From positions 225,067 to 289,066 of the forward strand of contig CAJNOJ010000122.1 in assembly GCA_905250025.1 (NCBI GenBank): a stretch of 64,000 nt of DNA, read 5' to 3'. Positions 35,526 through 46,086 of the stretch are shown here, piece after piece. The number at the start of each line of letters is the position of its first letter. The stretch's first letter is position 1. Made by a program: the position numbers and the translations under genes. Under the pieces are notes generated by a model, which did no database searches, was not told the origin of the DNA, and saw only the letters and a program-made list of their open reading frames with translations. The DNA comes from Adineta ricciae. Lineage: Eukaryota; Rotifera; Eurotatoria; Adinetida; Adinetidae.

Positions 35526-36960
35526 TTAAATCTCGATTCGCTTTTGCATTGTATCAGCTGCGTTTGCTTTTGGCAGTTGCTGTGTACTAGCATTAATTTG
35601 ACTATATAAGTGTTGAAACCGGCATTCTCCACCGATAAGACAATTGATGAAAGACCATATGTTTGAATAGGAAGGTTCAATATGTCTATTCAATCGGCTG
35701 TGAAAAGCTAAACAAACAGAAGATGTTCGAGTGCTCAAAGAGAATGGAATGACATGTCCTCACAAATATTGCTCGTACGATGTAGAGTATCATGAAAATT
35801 CCACATTTGGAGTGGTACATCAATGATCCAATGCTTTCGAAAATACAAAAATAATTGACGCAGTTCCTGCTTTAGTCGTGAATCTAACGATGCTTGTAAA
35901 TTGTAAAATTGATTTTCAACGTCTTGAAGCGGCAAAGGACAAAGTGACATTAATTTACGACGGCATGATCTGATTTCATCGTCTTCAGCATAAGTTGTGC
36001 TTAAGCCTAAACTTTGAATACGTCGATTAAGACACTGATTGTAATGAAAATAAAAACTTTGATGAATAGCTTGAGGAAACTAAAATAGAAAACAAATACA
36101 GCTTGTCACAATGTGAATATCATGACTCACTTCAGCGGCTACAGCTGATATCAAACCGATTTCAAAATCACTATCAACTCTTTCAGGTTGAAATAATTTG
36201 TTTTTCAATGCCGCAATACTTGTTAATTCTTTAAAAATTTGTTGGTACGTTGATTTTTTTTCGATCTGGTAAAAGACCATACAAACGAGAAAGATCTGTG
36301 ATTAAAAAGAATTATTTTCTAAAATACTAAAAACATCTATCATACTTGATCAGACATTGACGGCGCTGCTAAAAACCTACCATCCATGAAAATAATTGAG
36401 CTATCAAATCATACGTCGAGTTATTTTGGACTACCAAATAATATCATTCTTTTTTTTTGCGACGAGCCAAGGCATCGCAAAATAAAAACTTTTCTCCAGC
36501 AGACGTGAATTTGTTATAAATCAGGAATATCAAATGAACAACACGTTGGAAGAACTGGTGTACGTTTTCGTCGTGTTCGATTCAATGCAGAATCTATTTA
36601 AAAAAAACATAGTATAAAAGGTACGTAAAATTCTCACAACGAAATATTACTTATACTGGAAACCAGTGGTACATTTGCAAGAGTTTCTGGTGATAAATGA
36701 GCTTTAACCATCTCTTCATCATATATCTTCGAAATCGGTGTTGTTTCATTGATAACACGTACTTTAAGAGCTGCTCGAAAAAGTTCTACTTCGATTTCTT
36801 CTGGTTCAACGAGATGATTATGTTTACCATTTGATTGCATGAGATTACGGTTGAGATCAGTATGAATATTTGCATTACAGTTTTTGATTTTGCAGATCCA
36901 GTAAATCTTCGTTAATGTCTGTTTGTTGCTTTTATAAATAAAACCTTCTTTTACCAACAT
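35526..36960 (-). pseudogene. Decayed FLYWCH zinc-finger/MULE transposase
   Basis: Reading along the minus strand: a FLYWCH-type zinc finger (GFIYKS..IYWICKIKNCNANIHT..GKHNH, pattern C-x4-C..H-x-H) at about 36940-36830; then FRAALKVRVINETTP, a usual linker in this family; then, across an intron and a frameshift near 36508, MILFGSPK and IIFMDGRFLAAPSMSDQV. The latter contains the first catalytic Asp context (FMDGTF in relatives). TAA and TGA codons interrupt the frame between these. The next exon gives QPERVDSDFEIGLISAVAAE with the second Asp. It splices at 36133-36082 to FPQAIHQSFYFHYNQCLNRR, and the C-terminal part runs to 35526. Stops and the frameshift show it is dead. It is the remains of a Mutator-like transposon gene. 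Confidence 0.8.
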
Positions 36961-37509
36961 AGGGTTACCTTTGTTGAGTAGCTGCCTAATTCGACTTATA
37001 ATATAAGTGACGAATTCCTAATACACTCCCACACATACTTAGGAATAGATAGGGATAGGTTCAGCTCTGCCTAAGCCCATCCTCATGTATACCTAGGAAT
37101 AGATTTTGTTATACATAGTCTCAGGAATACTCTCAGTCGAGCTATACGTCAGCCTATGTCCATCGGTATACACAGGTATAATTAAATCTATCCCTATATA
37201 TTCCTAAACTTGTAGAATTATATAGATATACATCTATTTATATTCGAACTGAGATTAGTCTATCAGATGTCCTTTTATAATATAAGTCGAATTAGGCAAC
37301 TCATGAGGAATAAAGTGACTTTCTTTTTTCTGGTGGTTTCTTTCGTTCGTTGCTACATAACTGTAATTTCTTTTAATAAACGCTTTCACCGATTTTCTGT
37401 TACAAATCCATGCACACATCACTTGTGACCACAGTCTGATATTCAATTCTGATTGCCCATATCCTTGCCTCCGAGTATTCGACCCTCAATGTTCTCCTGC
37501 CCACTCACT
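36961..37509. repeat. Degenerate palindromic repeat within a gene-free stretch
   Basis: Positions about 37038-37060 (TAGGAATAGATAGGGATAGG) pair with 37188-37206 (CTATCCCTATATATTCCTA) as an imperfect inverted repeat of about 170 bp. TATACC/TAGGAATA motifs are repeated between. No coding region was seen in the rest. Confidence 0.5.
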
Positions 37510-37702
37510 CCACAGGTCAACAAATCCGATGCTGGATCCGATCGGATTCCTGGAAACGTAATTGCATTGGAATCCGGCTAGAAAAATCCCGTCGGTTGTT
37601 GAAAATTTTATGAGCGATCTTTTTAGCTATGTTCTATGATGACCTTTAGAAAGTCTAGGAAATCCATGTTTCGGATCCGAGTATAGGATTGTTCGACCTG
37701 GG
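37510..37702 (-). mobile_element. MITE with CCCAGGTC ends, diverged copy
   Basis: A reverse-complement relative of the element at 39598-39821: left end CACAGGTCAACAAATCCG, right end GTTCGACCTGGG. The shared internal block (GAAAAATCCCGTCGGTTGTTG and TTTTTAGCTATGTTCTATGATGA) matches the other copy's complement. It lacks an internal stretch of about 85 bp present in that copy. Confidence 0.75.
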
Positions 37703-38281
37703 TCTTTCAGCATCGCTTTCTAGACTTTCCTTTTCGGACATCTCAACTTCGATTTTGAAACTTTTCGAGGTTTTCACCGTCCAGTTAATCATTTCTGGTG
37801 GTTTGAAGTTTTCTAATCTCTGGATTATCGAGATTTTCTCTTTTGAATTATTCATTTCAGAATTTCTTTTCGCGAGATTAGTGAACCATACTCACTTTTC
37901 AATCTAGCAAATTTCTATTTAATTGAGCTTCTCGTCGAATACCAGCTGAATTTGGTTTGTTTTACAAGAAACACAAAGCTCACCTACGTCTCGAGGTTCC
38001 TAGAACGAAGTACTTTCACTAAAAATGATAACGCCCGATGTCTACAAAAGATAACATCTTGTCTCTCCCTATTTTTACCCTCAAATATCACACGTATTTT
38101 TTTACATAACATGAATTCATCTTTCAATCAGAACACAACGATTCGGTCTCTTCATTTTCGCATCTCGGCAATCATGTTTGGCTAAACGCTAATACATTCC
38201 ACATTGTCGTTTCCTTTTTTCTACATCTAGTGTCGCAATCATTTCACACCACATGCAATCAACTCTAAAAATCGTCATTTC

Positions 38282-38553
38282 TTAAACAAATAAAACTGAA
38301 CTTTGACGAGAAATCAGATGCTGAACAACGTGCAAAAGAAGTGTCATTCGTCATTCCAGCAAAGATTCATAAAACACCACGTCGACACCCATGTTCGACA
38401 ATCGCTCTCTTAGCTGATCATCAATATCTGGCATTGGGAAGTGTGAGTATCTGTAACTATCACTGTTCTTTGTTATCGAATCTATGCGAATAGGATGAAA
38501 CGCTCTCAGTTTGGGCAACAAATGGTGAACCGAAAACAACAAAGTCGATTGCC
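38282..38553 (+). pseudogene. WD40-type protein fragment
   Basis: Two plus-strand exon-like blocks: AEQRAKEVSFVIPAKIHKTP..STIALLADHQYLALGS, a GT-AG intron (38440-38493), then DETLSVWATNGEPKTTKSIA. The join reads like one WD40 blade (ALGSDETLSVWATNGE). There is no start codon upstream: the frame is closed by a TAA just before 38260. The downstream exons I can propose are tiny and run into the 3' end of a convergent gene. It is most likely a gene fragment. Confidence 0.45.
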
Positions 38554-38709
38554 GTGAGTAACTGAGAGAAACATGAAGAGAAGACGACAAAACAAATGTG
38601 CCGTTGCAGTCAAGTGCAGGTATTTCGCAGACTTTGACAGGACAAAAACTTTTATTTTAGATTTCTGTGATAACAACAACAACAGAAAAATCGATAATGT
38701 TTTCTTCTT

Positions 38710-39591
38710 TCATTCTACACGTGGGGTCTCCTGATAAATGTCACATGTCATTTGTATCCCACCGAACGCTTTCAATGAATCAATAAGATCATGGAATTTT
38801 CTAGCCGAATATGTTTCATCGAAACTAAAAGCACAATATGAATCTTCAACAGATCCCAATCTCAATTTCAAAACCCACCAGACAACAAAGCCCAGTCGAT
38901 CCGGTTCAATGGATTGTTTCAAAACCAACTTTACAATTTGGCCAGCAACTTTTGCCACATTTACGAGATCGTCCGCTGTCTCTACAAAGATGAAAGAAAA
39001 TTGGATAATCAAAACCTAATGTTTATTGATTACTTTGCCACCAATTATCGTTAACGTTTGCAACCACACCCATCGCTTGGCTGTTTGAATGTCGTTCGAC
39101 CTAGAAGAAAGAAATTGAACGACAAATTGATGATAGTCAATTGAAAATCAATTAGAAAAACTGATGATTGTACAGTGAAAAGGATGCATCAAATCCAAAG
39201 TAATAAGAGACATATACTTCTTCAATGATACACATTTGTCCAAATGAGGAAATAACAATAAATTGTTGAAGACAAAAGATTATATATCTGTACACTATTC
39301 ATGAGATGACCTTTTATATAGGATGAAAAAGTTATCAAATAATTTTCGTCCATCCTGTTCTGTGATCCTTTCACTTCGATAGACGGATATATGAAGCAAG
39401 AGAGTAACGTCCGGCATGTGCTTTATGTAAACGAAGGAAAAACGAGGTTACACTGACCAAATCAAGTATATTATTCTGGACAAATAATATCAAGGAAAAC
39501 ATACCGATGGTTGTTCACATTGCGGACTATTTCGTCGAAAATAATATTCCCGTTTGACTCCAGGAGGTAGTGACGAATATGTGGATAACAT
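38710..39591 (-). CDS. Small protein of unknown function
   Basis: Three minus-strand exons. Exon 1 (39591-39505) encodes MLSTYSSLPPGVKREYYFRR and ends at a GTATGT donor. Exon 2 (about 39102-39030) starts after tttcttctag and encodes VERHSNSQAMGVVANVNDNW. Exon 3 (38981-38710) encodes TADDLVNVAKVAGQIVKLVL, a VVWWVLKLRLGSVEDSYCAF segment and ends QETPRVE. About 140 aa, no signal peptide; family not recognised. A MITE begins 6 bp upstream of the ATG. A near copy of this start region and its upstream 400 bp exists at 51186-51626, which supports the ATG and indicates a gene family or a duplicated promoter. Confidence 0.55.
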
Positions 39592-39597
39592 AGAATA

Positions 39598-39821
39598 CCC
39601 AGGTCGAACAATTCCATACTCGGATCCCATCAGATCCTACAGGAATTCGACGGATCCAGTGGAATCCTGGTGACGGAATCGCATTAGATTCCGACGCTCT
39701 TGGATCTGAAACATGGATTTCCTGGATTTTCTAAAGTTCATCATAGAACATAGCTAAAAAGATCGCTCATAAAATGTGCAACAACCAACGGGATTTTTCT
39801 AGTCGGATTTCTTGACCTGGG
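39598..39821 (+). mobile_element. TA-flanked MITE with CCCAGGTC/GACCTGGG ends, 224 bp
   Basis: Begins CCCAGGTCGAAC and ends TTGACCTGGG, and is flanked on both sides by TA (39596-39597 and 39822-39823). The homologous locus at 51218-51230 reads catagaaTAtctacaatg without the element and so represents the empty site. That proves insertion with TA duplication, as for Tc1/mariner-type or related families. It has no coding capacity. Confidence 0.9.
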
Positions 39822-40231
39822 TATCTACAATGAACAAATTAATCAAAGATGATCGAAAGATAATTAGAAGACATTGATCTGCTTAGAATAAGAGGACGAA
39901 AGTGGAGTTAAATAAGGAAATGCGTGCTTCTATCATCTATTTACGAATTCAAGCATTTATCGATTTCGAAAATCGATGAAATGATATGGTCTGAGAGAAA
40001 GAAAAAGAAAGATCGAGACCCAATTATGAATCACCTATTCATCTTAGCTACAGTTAAGAAATCATCAATGACTCTTAGGCCTATGAAGCTGGAAAAGTAT
40101 GATGTGTTTCGATTAATATTGAATTAAAACAGCACTAGGAAAAATTTAATTCAAATGGCAATCTATTTAAAAAATATTGAAATAAAATCATTGATTAACA
40201 CTATAATAGTAATTCTTCTACTGTGATGAGT
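39822..40231. repeat. Duplicated 5' flank, copy 1
   Basis: About 410 bp matching 51223-51626 in the same orientation (roughly 90% by eye). It is the region directly upstream of the small unknown gene's start codon, so it probably holds that gene's promoter. In this copy the MITE separates it from the ATG. Confidence 0.85.
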
Positions 40232-40367
40232 AATAATTCTTTCATACAATAAATATACAAGTAACGCTCGTCTAGCGACTCGCTCAGCTCTTTCTCGTAG
40301 AAATCGTGCTTTCAGATATTACACTTTAAACCTATTATTGTGTATATTAATTTATTTTTAGTATGGA
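40232..40367 (-). mobile_element. Short TE-end insertion (GTAACGCTCGTCTAGCGACT)
   Basis: About 136 bp absent from the corresponding place at 51626. It carries GTAACGCTCGTCTAGCGACT followed by CGCTCAGCTCTTTCTCGTAG at 40261-40300. That is the reverse complement of the terminus found at 52361-52400 and 59949-59989, so it is a solo or very small copy of the same element. Confidence 0.65.
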
Positions 40368-40446
40368 TTAGATATTTTCACAAAAGTATTATTAGATATT
40401 TATACGAAATATCAAATTGAGAACCAGATATTCTAAATAAGTGTCA

Positions 40447-42986
40447 TTATACTGTTGCTGGATTAAAATAATATGCAATGCGTATTTCTAAGAAAACAGT
40501 TAAACGTTCAGATTGATATGGACAATAATTCCCATGATATGATGGAGAACAAAGACAATTGAATTTGTTATTTAATAAAACTGAATAACCTTGATTACAT
40601 AACCACACATCTTTGTCAAAATCGATATTTTCAAATGAAATTAACCTCATTTTTGGATATGGTCGTATGACGGTCGAAAATGAATCGATGTGACCAATAA
40701 TTCGCAGACTAAGATCGCAAAACCAGAAATTTTCTTCGGATTGACATTCTGAACTAGGCTCGTTTGGTGATATCCCACTGCATCGATCACGAGAACGTGG
40801 TGGAGAATTTTCACAATGAAATTTCGAAGCATTACTTTGAAATAATCATGGACAAACACGTTCGTCATCTTCAAATGGACAATCAAGAATTGTATTACAA
40901 ATTTGATCTGTTCTTATACAAACACTACTATTCATACAATGAAAACGTTTTCTTATATCGAATGGATGTTTTTCTATACAAATACTTGTTAAACGTTCAT
41001 CTGTTCCACCAATACAATCAGTCACACCGTCACCACTTCTATTTAAATGTATGCAAGTCTTCTTTAGATTATTATTGATTATTTGAATACAATAATGTTC
41101 ATCGTTTTGACAACGAAATGATTTGTGTATGGTTTTAACCGAAGGTACATTCAAACAATTCAATTCGTCCTCACCATTTTTACAGTTCCATACTCGATTA
41201 CATCGAGTATAATATGAATAACATATATATGGTCAATATTCACAATCAGTTTCAGCTGTTTCATTTGTTTGATCTGGAAATAGAAAACGATTGACAACAT
41301 TATCACAAAGTTCATCAAAATAATAAAGTAGAGGAACTTCAAGTTTTCCTTCTGGATGAAAGATGCATTCTTTCGTCACACAATCCATATTCTCAATAGT
41401 CAAATATTCATCAGATCCATCTAAACGATCATATTGTTGATCTTTTATAAATTTCCGTCGAATACAATCACTTTTATTTGTTAAACATATAAATTGATCA
41501 ACTAAAGTAAATGAACATAGATTAAGACTTGAATCTTCATTCAAATAAAAATCTTTATTTCTATCTTTAACACGATCAATTGATATAACATTTTGTTATT
41601 AACAAATGATGATGACGATCGATAATTGAAAAAACATGATCTAAATAGATAAACCAAATATTCATAGAAATTTTCCCATGGAAATACTCTTTGATTAACA
41701 TAAAAACATGTGAGATTGTTTTTGATCATTTTCGGTAAAAGAGAAATCTCCATTGGACAAATTGTTTCATTATAACAAATATAATTTGGACCGATATAAT
41801 CGAACCAACTGCTTCGATTGAATTTTTCATAGAGAAAAAAAAAACAAAAGAATAAACAATCGAAGTTGGTGGAAAATAAAATTCATCTGGACAAGATTCT
41901 TCAATATTGATTCGATTAGAACAAGTTAAATTTGTATACAAATAATCAAAACCAATTAAACATATCATTGATTTCCAATATGGATTTTCATTGTATGATG
42001 AAAAAATTTGCCTTAAAAACATCACATCTCATTTATTTATGCATGCTACACCCATTCTCGTTGCTTTTGATGTTAGATCCGAACAAGGAATCGATTGACC
42101 ATTACCACAAGAGAAAAATTTCCATTGAATATTCATTTCTTCACATTCTAAACTTATCTCTTGGGAACATTGGCTTCGAAGGCGATTAATGAATACCAGA
42201 GTTTGTACTATAATATCACTTTCATCAAGACAATCCAGTTCTCTGTCATAGGAAAAGTCTTTTTCAATATATAGACCATTTTTACATCGAAATTCTGTTT
42301 GAATATCGCATTGATTGGATTCCAGTTGTAAACAAAGATCAAATGGTTCATCTTCTCCTCGATTACAATCAACAATTCCATTACATATTTGTCTCCAATC
42401 TAAACAAAGTAACTTCGTTTCACATGAAATACCCATATAACATGACATATTTCATTTCCATGTTTTTGATTGTTTGACTTTGTGCTGTCAAACTATGTAC
42501 TAATGTGCTAAAACTCTGTTCATCATCATCAACATCGAAATTAATATCAACAATTGTATATTGACAAAATCTCCCAAATTGAGATGAAGAAGAACATTGA
42601 CAATAACTTTCATTTTCATTAACAAGATCTGGGAGAAAAAGATATTTTTCATATAAATCAATCAGTTCTATCACAGCATTCCATTTGAATAAATCACTTA
42701 TACTTATATTCATTGATTTTAATTCTTTAAATGTCATTACTCTTCCATAACATACGGTGTGATGAGAATTACTCATGAATTTTTCTGAGATTTCTGGACG
42801 CATACAATATGGTATCAAAGTACTTTTACTGGGCGCTATATTCAAATCATCATAGACATATAAACAATCATGATCGAATACATTTGCCATTGCCAGTAAA
42901 CCTGCTTCATTTGTATTGTATAAATTGAATAGACCGTGAGTAATTTTCAATTGAAAACATAAGAAATGAATACTGATAAGCATCAT
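40447..42986 (-). pseudogene. Decayed LDL-receptor class A domain protein
   Basis: A long minus-strand coding remnant. It starts MMLISIHFLCFQLKITHG (signal-peptide-like). Cys-rich modules follow: an EGF-like YCQCSSSSQFGRFCQY, then LDLa-type CLDWRQICNGIVDCNRGEDE, TCIHLNRSGDGVTDCIGGTDE and VCIRTDQICNTILDCPFEDDE, and a last EGF-like CLCSPSYHGNYC. The DCxxGxDE calcium-binding pattern is clear. In-frame TGA stops at 41233-41235 and 40846-40848 and frame changes near 41585, 41840 and 42440 break it; no splice sites explain them. This resembles the large secreted or membrane LDLa proteins common in rotifers. It is a pseudogene unless the assembly is wrong at several places. Confidence 0.75.
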
Positions 42987-42999
42987 TAAAGATCCTAGA

Positions 43000-43957
43000 A
43001 ATGAAATAAATCGATTCGTACATTTACCGTCATAGACGTGAGATATGTTCTGTAACGATCTGTGAAGTCAGAGAAGATATTAGAGTAAGAAATATTTCAA
43101 CTTAGAAATTCCAAAATATAAGACTCTGAAAAAACCGAACTTTTAAGCGTCGCAAATACTAAAATGAATACAAGAAATACCTGACATTGCTTTGTGTGTT
43201 AGAAAGGATTTCCTCTCGAGAAATTGCCACTATACTAGCAAATTTATATGTAAGACGTACGTGTCGCTGACATCATATCTCTCTCTCTCAGTCGACAATT
43301 ATCAATAGCGTTATATTATTCTTTCTTCTTTTTGGAAAAAAGGATAAACAGACTTCATTTCGTGAATTAATTCGTTTAGAATGTTTAAATTTACATCATT
43401 TGAGGTTTATACGTGATGATCTACTCCAAAAAACTGACTGAGCGTAAAGATTAGATTGTATGTGATATATTCTGTTTGATTGACCTGATCATTGACCCCT
43501 TTTCTGATCGAGTAATCAAACAGATTCATGCCATTGTTTTTCTCAATTTATCACCATTTTACTCTAACCATCTCAGATTTTATCATTTACAACCCACACT
43601 GTAAAAAAAAAGTTTTACCAAACCAAAAAAAGCATCTTTCCACCGATACACGAGTCGGTGGATGTGGGTATAATGTAGAGTCAATAGAAAACACTCTCAC
43701 TCCTCTTGTTCATTATAAGTCAATTTTTAATATAAAGATTGTATTCCATAGAGCGCATAAATTCACTTCTGAATTCATGTTCGATTTTCACATTGAGAGC
43801 AGTAAAAAAAGGCGATATTTGAAAACGTTGAATTTTTGTAAATCCATTATTCCTAATATCTCGTGTCCACCATTCAAAGTGAAGGAAAATTCGATTTAAT
43901 CGATTGGTTGTTATGAATATATGTTGCAAACAATTTGGATCAAGTATTTTATGACGA
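43000..43957. other. Intergenic, no gene seen
   Basis: AT-rich stretch with a small hairpin (CCACCGATACACGAGTCGGTGG at about 43640) and one 123-codon open frame (43528-43899) that lacks any family signal and has biased, low-complexity composition. I do not call it a gene. Confidence 0.45.
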
Positions 43958-44006
43958 NNNNNNNNNNNNNNNNNNNNNNNNNNNNNNNNNNNNNNNNNNN
44001 NNNNNN
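43958..44006. other. Assembly gap (49 N)
   Basis: A run of 49 ambiguous bases exactly at the left edge of duplication copy B. It hides the breakpoint and may stand for a longer or misjoined stretch. Single N bases also occur at 1102 and about 49656. Confidence 0.99.
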
Positions 44007-45100
44007 TAAAAAAATATAACTAAACTAATCAGCTCTATTGTTCCAGTTTTTTTACACTCATATCTCACTGTGATTGTCTAAACATCTGACGATAAAGAAT
44101 TCTTTTTTCTTCAATATTTCATTGAAAACAGTGTCGAGTATTTTGTGGTTTTTTTATCTTTAGAAGATGATCACAAAATATGATAAATATTTGGAAGAAT
44201 CAATACTTTAAAATCCTGGGAGTACCGTGAAAATCCCAGGAGTACGGTGACAATCCAAAGAATACGAAAAAATCCAAGAAGTATTGAAAAACAAGTTTGA
44301 ACATTTGCCCGTGTCTTCCAACGATAAATCGATTCTTTTCTCTCCTGTCAACAAAATGATTCCCTGCCGAATATTTTCATTGCGGAATATCCATTCGTCA
44401 AATCCCTTTCAAAATTATCAGAAGCCTGGCAAGATTATTCTAAGCGTACACTTTAGGATTAATCTAGCATTTAAACGCCTAGCCGCTGCCATGTTGTCTC
44501 TGTTATTCCTTTCGCCTTTTATTAACATTCAAACTGAATGATTGGACTTTCTTTTATTGTCACTTCGACTATCAAAAGAAACTAGATATGAAAGTCTTAT
44601 TGTATGATTTGCTTCGAAACGAACATCTTTCATAGTGCTGCATGTGTTCAGAATACTGTATGTATAGTCCACGCATCTGTAGTTACTAAGATGAAATTTC
44701 ACCGACGGCTATATCACTTTGCGAACTACTTCTACTAAATTCCCCTGAAAAGATATGATATTAAGCTCATATCACTTTTTCGGATTTTTTAAATTAGAAA
44801 CATCATTATGTACAATGCATTAGATCTTTTCCTGTAAGCTCTTGAGCTGCTATCTTTGTACACATGACGTCCGTGAATAGCGTTCAGCTCACCATCCTCT
44901 ACAAAAGATTTTAGAACAGATAAAGAAAAATATCTCTTTTGTAAAGAAGCAGGAACAAGCCCAGGCTCAGCGAATAAAACGAAATTCACCCTCAAATTCG
45001 AATTTCCCGACGTCAGAAATCCTTCGGCCTACTCTGAAAATGGATGCTAATAAGTCGTGGCCAGTTAATGAAAAATTAATAATTAATTAAGCAACACTAA

Positions 45101-45345
45101 CCTCGGATTCGAGATCCTCGACCCCGATTACCCTTCGGTCGACCCTTATTCGACAACGAGGAAAACTTTGATTGCTTAATTAGCTAATGAGCTAATTAGA
45201 ATTTTGAGAAACTAACCTCGGATTCGTGATCCTCGACCCCGATTACCCTTCGGTCGACCCTTACTCGACAACGAAGAAAACTTTGATTGCTTAATTAGCT
45301 AATGGGCTAATTAGAATTTCGAGAAACTAACCACGGATTCGTGAT
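45101..45345. repeat. Tandem repeat, 115 bp unit, about 2.3 copies (copy B)
   Basis: Unit starts at 45101, 45216 and 45331 (C-C-T/A-CGGATTCG..GATCCTCGACC). Units 1 and 2 are nearly identical and each contains the inverted pair TTAATTAGCT/AGCTAATTA. Copy A has only two diverged units, so the block expanded or homogenised after the duplication. Confidence 0.8.
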
Positions 45346-46086
45346 CCTCGACCCTGATTACCTGTCATCAGTCATTTTCTGATGATTTTGGTTAAGTTTT
45401 CATTGATTTATGAAATGCTGGAATCCGATTGCATTTTAGTGGCCTGATTTATGACGCTATAACCCTTTCTTTCAGAAAAGGGAATAAGATTCAAAGGGAA
45501 AAAGAACATGACACATGTATGATGAATAAAACAGATGACGTCATGTGATAACATCTGATCTCATGGATGAACGTATGATTGTATGACGTCATTATATAAC
45601 GTGTTCTTTCAGAAAAGAAAACAATGATTAATATCTTTCTTTATCCGTCCTTTCTCGATTCGGCGTTCATTTTTCTCTCTTCGGTCACTTTCATTCAACA
45701 GACAGAAAGAACAAATGAAAACATGGACTGACGTTCTCTCTTTTGTATCTATTCTCTGTTCGTGTTCAGTCTATTCTAGACAATGGATAGTCGTCCATAT
45801 AAATATACATCGATTTCCTTCACTTTCATTCGTATCAACAGCAATCGAGGCCTCGTTCAACAACGCAAACAAGCAATCCTGTCAAATCATACGTAAGTCC
45901 TCACTTTTGATACCGAGTAATGTGTCAAACATAATTATGTCCGTATGTATGTGTATTGCCTTTCTTGGATGGGTGTGTCCCCGCCATGTTTCATCATTAC
46001 TGTCGCTATACAGCGTTCTACTCTGTACGCGCGCGCGCGGGTAAATCATTACTTTTTATTTCAAGTAAAAAAGGTACAGTAATCTT

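Noticed and set aside
43528..43899. 123-codon plus-strand ORF
   Set aside because: AT-rich, low complexity, no motif, no supporting splice sites, and next to an assembly gap.
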